Below the pieces are notes generated by a model. The model saw only the letters and a list, made by a program, of their open reading frames with translations. It was not told where the DNA came from and did not search any database. The translations under genes were made by a program, and so were the position numbers. Below are positions 59,483-64,000 of a stretch of DNA of 64,000 nt, piece by piece (the stretch's first letter is position 1; the number at the start of each line of letters is the position of its first letter). The DNA lies in the NCBI RefSeq assembly GCF_000568815.1, contig NZ_CP007201.1, positions 2,799,654 to 2,863,653 of the forward strand, given 5' to 3'. The stretch comes from Sulfurospirillum multivorans DSM 12446 (GTDB taxonomy: Bacteria; Campylobacterota; Campylobacteria; Campylobacterales; Sulfurospirillaceae).

Positions 59483-60868
59483 TTAAAAAATTGTTAATGC
59501 TTTGCCCATATAAGGCAAAAGATAAATGATGGCAAAGTAAACGGCTACACCACCAACGATTCCACCGACAGCTCCTTTGTAAAAAGAGGCAGTTAGGACA
59601 CCATTTTCTTCCACTGAACGCACTTTGATCACTTCACCCACCTTTGCCAAACGCCATCCTGGCCAGCCATCCATAAACCAATAATTGATCAGCATGACAT
59701 TAATAAACCAGATGAGAGGTATCATGGGGAATTGTTGAGGATGTGAAAATCCTTTTTGTGTTCCTAAAAAAAGATGCGCTGTTTTATAATAAACATAGTA
59801 AAGCGCAATTGCGGCTAAAACTGTTGCAATCGTACGTAGAAAAATATTAACAACTTTGCTATAACCATTGAATCCATTTTTAAGATAAAAATGCATATAT
59901 AAAGTAGGAAGTAGCCAAAAGATTGCCATCTCGCCTACATGTAACCATCTCCAATCAGGTGCGGCATCTCTTCTTGTTCCCCTAATCGCCTCACCCCAAA
60001 TCAGCTCTTGTGCATAATACAGAAAGAAACTAAGCGCCACGGCGATGGCGATAATGCCAAAAAATGAGGCTGTACGGCGAATCCAAGGTGTTTGAATCAT
60101 TGAAAAAGGATAACGCTCCCAAATCGTTTCATGCATCCAAACAATGACGGTACAGCACATAACCCAAGCGATATTAAAGTTACCATGAACCGTTCCTGCA
60201 AAATCCTCCCACCACGGTGGCGTAACCGCCGCAAATTTTTGCCAAGGATCAAACAAAATACCCATATTTGAATGATAAACCACAAAATAAACGATAAAAC
60301 TAAGCAGAAAAGTGACTATAAAGATAGAAAAACCTTTGATAGGTTGTTTAAGATTTCCCCACGGTGCGCCCTCAGCCGCAACAACCCAAGCAGGACTTAA
60401 CCATGAAGCGATGGCAGCAAACATCAAAATAGCTTGTGCTGAATACTCCAAAGCATAAAATTCGACAAGCCCCTCTTTTGTCAATCGTTCAGGACTAAAA
60501 TAGGTAATCGCATACTCGCCTAAAAGAGTCTCAAAAAACAGTTTAAGCATAACCGCAAAGATAACCGCAGTCAGTGTCGTTAAAATAACACCTTTTAAGA
60601 CAGGATGTGTGTTATTGAGCCATGACCTACTAAAAGGCCAAAAGTCGAAAATATAGGCGATCCAAATCATAACAACCAATAACCATCGACACCACATGTA
60701 CCCGACAAATGGCGTATACATACGCATAATACCCCTTGGGTCTTGAAATATCCACCAACTTACATAAAACAACACCATAATAAAAAGGGTGTTGAGTAAA
60801 ATGGATAAAGGACTACTAAATCGTTTCACCAAACTTCTCTCTTCGAGATAAAGGGGTGTTTCCATCAT
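59483..60868 (-). CDS. Polytopic membrane protein of unknown family
   Basis: The 461-residue protein has roughly ten to eleven membrane helices and is rich in Trp, His and Tyr within and between them (TPPWWEDFAGTVHGNFN, WMHETIWERYPF, WRWLHVGEMAIFW, MDGWPGWR). I do not recognise the family. It is the first gene of a three-gene operon with a Tat-exported hydrolase and a CobW-type GTPase. The Trp/His pattern would suit haem, quinone or metal binding, which is speculative. A CTACATGTAA variant lies at 59936. Confidence 0.7.
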   Translation of the reverse strand: MMETPLYLEERSLVKRFSSPLSILLNTLFIMVLFYVSWWIFQDPRGIMRMYTPFVGYMWCRWLLVVMIWIAYIFDFWPFSRSWLNNTHPVLKGVILTTLTAVIFAVMLKLFFETLLGEYAITYFSPERLTKEGLVEFYALEYSAQAILMFAAIASWLSPAWVVAAEGAPWGNLKQPIKGFSIFIVTFLLSFIVYFVVYHSNMGILFDPWQKFAAVTPPWWEDFAGTVHGNFNIAWVMCCTVIVWMHETIWERYPFSMIQTPWIRRTASFFGIIAIAVALSFFLYYAQELIWGEAIRGTRRDAAPDWRWLHVGEMAIFWLLPTLYMHFYLKNGFNGYSKVVNIFLRTIATVLAAIALYYVYYKTAHLFLGTQKGFSHPQQFPMIPLIWFINVMLINYWFMDGWPGWRLAKVGEVIKVRSVEENGVLTASFYKGAVGGIVGGVAVYFAIIYLLPYMGKALTIF

Positions 60869-60904
60869 AAACCTCCTTGCACTAAATTTTAAAATGCTAG
60901 TGTC

Positions 60905-60979
60905 ATTATAGGAGGAGAGTGTCTGGGGATTGTCTCAGAAAAAAAAAGAGGGAAAGAAGAGTGTCTCGCAAATGTCTCA
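60905..60979 (-). promoter_or_regulatory. Promoter with two 21-bp direct-repeat sites 42 bp apart
   Basis: The plus strand has GAGTGTCT-N6-TGTCTCA at 60917-60937 and again at 60959-60979. Each copy contains two half-sites (on the minus strand GAGACA and AGACA) 11 bases apart, and the two copies are 42 bp apart, four helical turns. On the minus strand the nearer copy lies seven bases upstream of TATAAT (60910-60905), which is 37 bases before the start at 60868. The farther copy covers the kinase stop codon. This is the form of a tandem OmpR-type activator site. Confidence 0.75.
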
Positions 60980-62527
60980 TTTGGGTAAAGCAATGGTAAA
61001 AACGGCACCTCCTGCTTCATTGTGAACGCTTAATGTGCCTTTACAGTGCTCTTCAACGATGGTTTTAGACATACACAAACCTACACCCGTACCATCTTTA
61101 TTAAATTTGGTCGAAAAATACGGCTCAAAAATCTTCTCAAACAAAGCCTCATCTATGCCACCAGCATTATCTTTGATCTCCAAATAAAGCATACGGACAT
61201 CATCATATGTTCGAATCCAAATCGTCGGCTCACGAACCGCATTGTCTAAAAGGGCATCTTCGGCATTTTTGATAATATTTAAAATCACTTGCGCTAGTTC
61301 ATTGCTGTAGGTTTCAATTTTTTGCTTACATGTAAAGTCTGTGATGACCGTAATATTTTTAGTCACCAAAAGCGGTTTGACGATGTTAAGTGTTTTTTCC
61401 ACGACCACATCAAGGCTCACCCGTTCTTGTTGTTTGACCGCTTTAAAAAAGCTTCTAAAGTCATCTATCGTTTTGGAAAGATGCGAAACATAGGTTTCAA
61501 TACGCCCAATTTCTTCTTCAAATTCTTCTTTATTGACCTCTTCAAGCATCAATTTTGCCGATAAAAAACTAGTCGTTGCCGCAATCGCCGCCAAAGGTTG
61601 ACGCCACTGATGGGCTATCATGCTGAGCATCTCGCCCATTTGAATCAGGCGGGATTGGTATTGAAGCTGTTTATCTTTTTCACGCAATTTTTCCAGTTGT
61701 AACTGCACTTCCAAATGGAGCGTCTCGTTGAGTTGTTGAATTTTGCGTTCATTTTCCTTTTGATTAGTAACATCCAGCGATGTCCCTACCAATCGAAGCG
61801 GAAAACCATTATCATCATAAATGGCTTTGCGATGGGTATTGATAAACGCTTTTCGCCTATCTTTACGGTAAATCACATAATCAAGCTCCTCATTCATCCC
61901 ACTCATTAACGCTTTTTGGTTGACCTCTTTGACTCTTTGCGCATCCACTGCACTCAAATACCGATTGAATCGCTCTATTGTGGGGGTAAATTCGTGGGGC
62001 TCTTCTCCATAAATGAGGTACATCTCTTTCGACCACTTCATGCTTCGCTGCTCATCCATCACAATTTCCCAACTACCAAAATGGGCTATCTCCTCAGCAT
62101 TTTGCAGTAACGCTTCACTCTCTTTGAGCTTCTCTTGTGCCTCTATACGACTGGTAATATCCGTAATCGTCCACAACACCTCTTCATTGGAGGGAATCGA
62201 ATCCCCCGCAATCCTAAGCCAAAGGGTTGTTCCATCTTTGTGCTTAAAGGGATACTCAAGATTGAGGGCCTCATCTAACCTTACTTTGTTAAACGCAATC
62301 TCCGCAAAATTGACATACGTGGCATACGAAAGATGCATCACAAAAGCGGATTGCCCCACTAATTGGTCATAACTAAATCCAAAAATTTTGCAACACGCCT
62401 CATTGGCTTCAATGATAAGGCGGTCTTTATCCACAATAAAAATCCCCACGCCACTGTTGTTGAACAGTTGTTCAAAACGCTCTGCTTTTTGTTTGAGCGT
62501 TGAAGTTTGCTTTAGTGGTATTGCCAT
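60977..62527 (-). CDS. Cytoplasmic PAS-PAS sensor histidine kinase
   Basis: The 516-residue kinase has no membrane helix. Two PAS regions (about 15-125 and 140-258, the second ending in RLVGTSLDVTNQ) and a coiled coil precede HisKA with H306 (MIAHQWRQPLAAIAATTSF) and an ATPase domain (NIIKNAEDALLD, GTGVGLCMSKTIVEEH). It is partner of the response regulator encoded just upstream, overlapping it by 16 bases. It senses something inside the cell, such as redox state or a small molecule. Confidence 0.92.
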   Translation of the reverse strand: MAIPLKQTSTLKQKAERFEQLFNNSGVGIFIVDKDRLIIEANEACCKIFGFSYDQLVGQSAFVMHLSYATYVNFAEIAFNKVRLDEALNLEYPFKHKDGTTLWLRIAGDSIPSNEEVLWTITDITSRIEAQEKLKESEALLQNAEEIAHFGSWEIVMDEQRSMKWSKEMYLIYGEEPHEFTPTIERFNRYLSAVDAQRVKEVNQKALMSGMNEELDYVIYRKDRRKAFINTHRKAIYDDNGFPLRLVGTSLDVTNQKENERKIQQLNETLHLEVQLQLEKLREKDKQLQYQSRLIQMGEMLSMIAHQWRQPLAAIAATTSFLSAKLMLEEVNKEEFEEEIGRIETYVSHLSKTIDDFRSFFKAVKQQERVSLDVVVEKTLNIVKPLLVTKNITVITDFTCKQKIETYSNELAQVILNIIKNAEDALLDNAVREPTIWIRTYDDVRMLYLEIKDNAGGIDEALFEKIFEPYFSTKFNKDGTGVGLCMSKTIVEEHCKGTLSVHNEAGGAVFTIALPK

Positions 62528-63225
62528 TTTAATTTATATCCTTGTGCGTAAACGCTTTGAACAAGATCACACCCTACTTTATGGCGCAAACGCGAAAGTA
62601 AATTACGCACACGTTTGTTATTGCTAATATCATCATCAAATACAGTATTTTCAATCTCTTCACTGCAAAAAATACGCTGTTTTGATGACGTCAAAAGCTC
62701 AAACAACGCTATCTCATGTTTGCTGAGCTTGACAACGGATTGATGATGGCACAATGTTTGCGTTTTTGTATCCCAATAAAATCCATCGATTAAAGCGTTT
62801 TTATGAACAGCGTGTGCACTAAAGTGTGTTTGCATAATCTTTTGAAGAATTTCAATAATATCATTAAAAACAAATGGCTTTAAAATATACCCAGAGACAC
62901 CTTGTTGAATTGTTTTGAGAAAATACTCCGTATTATCATAAGCAGAAAAAATAACAATAGGAATTGTTGGATTAATTTTACGTATCTTTTGAATCATGAT
63001 AAGCCCATCCATCTTTGGCATATTAATGTCCGTAAAAATCAAATCAAAAGGCTCATGCTCAAAACGAAAAAAACCATCTAACCCATTCTCAACAACGACG
63101 ATTTCTTTAAAATAGAGTTCAAGCATTTTACAGGTTTGCATACGTACATCCATGTCATCTTCAGCATAGAGTATTTTTTTATTTTGACAAATCTCAATCA
63201 AGGATGAAAGTGCTTGTGCATCCAT
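62512..63225 (-). CDS. Response regulator with winged-helix output
   Basis: The 237-residue protein has a receiver domain with phospho-acceptor D66 (LIFTDINMPKMDGL) and a C-terminal winged-helix domain (LSKHEIALFELLTSSKQRIF, RVRNLLSRLRHKV). It probably binds the paired direct repeats upstream of the membrane/MBL/CobW operon. A TTTACATGTAAA copy at 63235-63246 lies nine bases before its ATG and runs into the ribosome binding site. Confidence 0.92.
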   Translation of the reverse strand: MDAQALSSLIEICQNKKILYAEDDMDVRMQTCKMLELYFKEIVVVENGLDGFFRFEHEPFDLIFTDINMPKMDGLIMIQKIRKINPTIPIVIFSAYDNTEYFLKTIQQGVSGYILKPFVFNDIIEILQKIMQTHFSAHAVHKNALIDGFYWDTKTQTLCHHQSVVKLSKHEIALFELLTSSKQRIFCSEEIENTVFDDDISNNKRVRNLLSRLRHKVGCDLVQSVYAQGYKLKWQYH

Positions 63226-63361
63226 CTTTTACCTTTTACATGTAAAGATTTAGTGTGACTTTTAGTAGTTTATAACTTAAATTCTTAAAGTATTATCCTA
63301 AAGTTATACATTAAGTATTCATGATAACTATTTGAAAAGAGATGTTGGCACGAAAGAAGAG

Positions 63362-63394
63362 TCTCTAGCGCTTGCGAAATGCAACCGCTAGAGA
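63362..63394 (-). terminator. Long hairpin after the YjiG-like gene
   Basis: TCTCTAGCG pairs with CGCTAGAGA and, inside one mismatch, TTGC pairs with GCAA around GAAAT, thirteen pairs in all. It lies 22 bases after the YjiG-like stop codon. No strong T-run follows on the minus strand. Confidence 0.6.
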
Positions 63395-63415
63395 GATGTT
63401 TTGAAGGTTGATTTC

Positions 63416-63886
63416 TTAAACGAAAAAGCGCATAGCCACCATAGCGATACAGCTATTGATAATACTGATAAGCATCAACAACGGCCAGTATTTTTTAGGA
63501 ACATCCGCAACGCCAAGGAGTCGTCCCATGTATTGTAACTGCGACGCCATCAAAAAGAGTGCTGGCATCAGAATTGTGATATGGGTGGTATCGAGCATGC
63601 CTTTGGCAAACAGACTAATCGCAATACCCACACCCGCAGAACACGATAACCACGTGGTAAGAAGCACCGTGATCGCTTCACCAGGTAGTCCAAACAGTCC
63701 CATTGCAGGAGCAAAAAACGCGCCAATGGCTTGCATAGCACCCGTGATATTTAAAATTTCAGCCATAACATACGCCATCAAAACATTGGGCATCAAGTTA
63801 TTAATAGCGATATGAAACCCTTTACGCGCACCAATGACAAAAATATCAAACGGGTTATTGCTTGTTGGAGTTGTGTTATTGTTCAT
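63416..63886 (-). CDS. YjiG/SpmB-like membrane protein (nucleoside-recognition domain)
   Basis: The 156-residue protein has four or five membrane helices and the Gate/nucleoside-recognition pattern (PNVLMAYVMAEILNITGA, LTTWLSCSAGVGIA). In E. coli yjiG sits beside yjiH and iadA; function is not established. ATG 63886 was chosen because AGGAAGG lies nine bases before it; a TTG two codons earlier is too close. It overlaps the upstream gene by 11 bases. Confidence 0.82.
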   Translation of the reverse strand: MNNNTTPTSNNPFDIFVIGARKGFHIAINNLMPNVLMAYVMAEILNITGAMQAIGAFFAPAMGLFGLPGEAITVLLTTWLSCSAGVGIAISLFAKGMLDTTHITILMPALFLMASQLQYMGRLLGVADVPKKYWPLLMLISIINSCIAMVAMRFFV

Positions 63887-64000
63887 TGGCAAAATCCTTC
63901 CTATAGAGCGTATTTAACGTAAAGCGTGCGATCATTGCACCCACAAATTTCAAGACAAACATCAAAACCAATGGCACTAAAACGGGTGCCGTTAACGAAG
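63876..64000 (-). CDS. YjiH-like membrane protein, C-terminal end (partial)
   Basis: The minus strand is open from the window edge to TAA at 63876-63878, giving LVPLVLMFVLKFVGAMIAR and a short basic tail (TLNTLYRKDFANEQ). A last membrane helix directly before a YjiG-like gene is what YjiH provides. Most of the gene is outside the window. Confidence 0.6.
   Translation of the reverse strand, partial: SLTAPVLVPLVLMFVLKFVGAMIARFTLNTLYRKDFANEQ

Larger units (their letters stand above)
894..63246. repeat. Dispersed palindrome TTTACATGTAAA (core TTACATGTAA), at least 39 copies
   Basis: Exact copies of the ten-base core start, by eye, at or within one or two bases of 895, 2897, 3625, 3881, 7378, 7729, 8057, 8515, 8737, 9798, 14126, 15007, 15577, 17048, 18490, 19163, 19185, 19340, 20943, 21501, 24844, 24974, 26158, 27479, 29489, 31106, 33004, 34587, 34681, 36989, 39122, 42182, 43421, 52239, 53878, 57643, 57845, 61326 and 63236. 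Twenty-two extend to the full twelve bases. One-mismatch forms lie at 19442, 39173, 44598 and 59936. Copies within genes encode LHV(K/N/S) or (F/L/I)TC(K/N); the third frame ends genes as Tyr-Met-stop. Confidence 0.95.

Noticed and set aside
63345-63352. TTGGCACG resembling half of a sigma-54 promoter
   Set aside because: The matching TTGCA element at the required spacing is missing.

Overview
The window looks like chromosomal DNA of a free-living campylobacterotal (epsilonproteobacterial) bacterium, most likely Sulfurospirillum or a close relative. This is inferred from the gene content, the AT-leaning coding sequence, the many OmpR-type response regulator and histidine kinase pairs resembling ArsRS, and promoters that show a clear TATAAT box with little at -35. 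It was not tested by database search. No rRNA, tRNA, CRISPR array, transposase or prophage was seen.

Layout. 1-9.3 kb: housekeeping and stress genes (MarR tail, YceI, pirin, CDGSH protein, DUF234 protein, HD hydrolase, DsbC-like protein, PAS protein, an ArsRS-like two-component pair, DJ-1/PfpI protein). 9.3-21.4 kb: an aryl-polyene/flexirubin-type pigment cluster in two convergent arms, carrying its own aromatic amino acid ammonia-lyase. 21.4-29.4 kb: DEAD-box helicase with a long leader, LysE exporter, GIY-YIG protein, MerT/MerP-like pair with a transglutaminase-like protein, a D12-class adenine methyltransferase and a CheY-like protein. 29.5-39.0 kb: a guanidine catabolism operon under a guanidine-I (ykkC) riboswitch: ABC transporter, two DUF1989 proteins, a urea/guanidine carboxylase and a split allophanate hydrolase. 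39.1-42.1 kb: a second ArsRS-like pair next to a gene for a four-EF-hand protein. 42.3-48.6 kb: 2-aminoethylphosphonate breakdown and uptake (phnX, phnW, PQ-loop protein, ABC transporter). 48.6-56.3 kb: kdpABCDE potassium uptake and sensing. 56.4-63.2 kb: an unrecognised operon (polytopic membrane protein, Tat-exported COG1237-type metallo-beta-lactamase-fold protein, CobW-type GTPase with an unfamiliar N-terminal half) beside a PAS kinase and response regulator. 63.4-64 kb: YjiG/YjiH-like membrane proteins.

Three observations stand out beyond gene content. First, the palindrome TTTACATGTAAA (core TTACATGTAA) occurs at least 39 times in 64 kb by eye, inside genes and between them, far above chance; in six places it sits immediately upstream of a start codon and supplies part of the ribosome binding site. 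Second, two 21-bp direct-repeat sites exactly 42 bp apart lie upstream of the -10 box of the unrecognised membrane/MBL/CobW operon, suggesting direct control by the neighbouring response regulator. Third, a GTAAAC-N5-GTAACA site stands at the same distance from the -10 box of the second ArsRS-like operon and of the EF-hand gene, which suggests a small shared regulon.

Start codons were moved from the longest possible open frame wherever a ribosome binding site or gene overlap favoured an internal start. Coordinates on the minus strand are given low to high.
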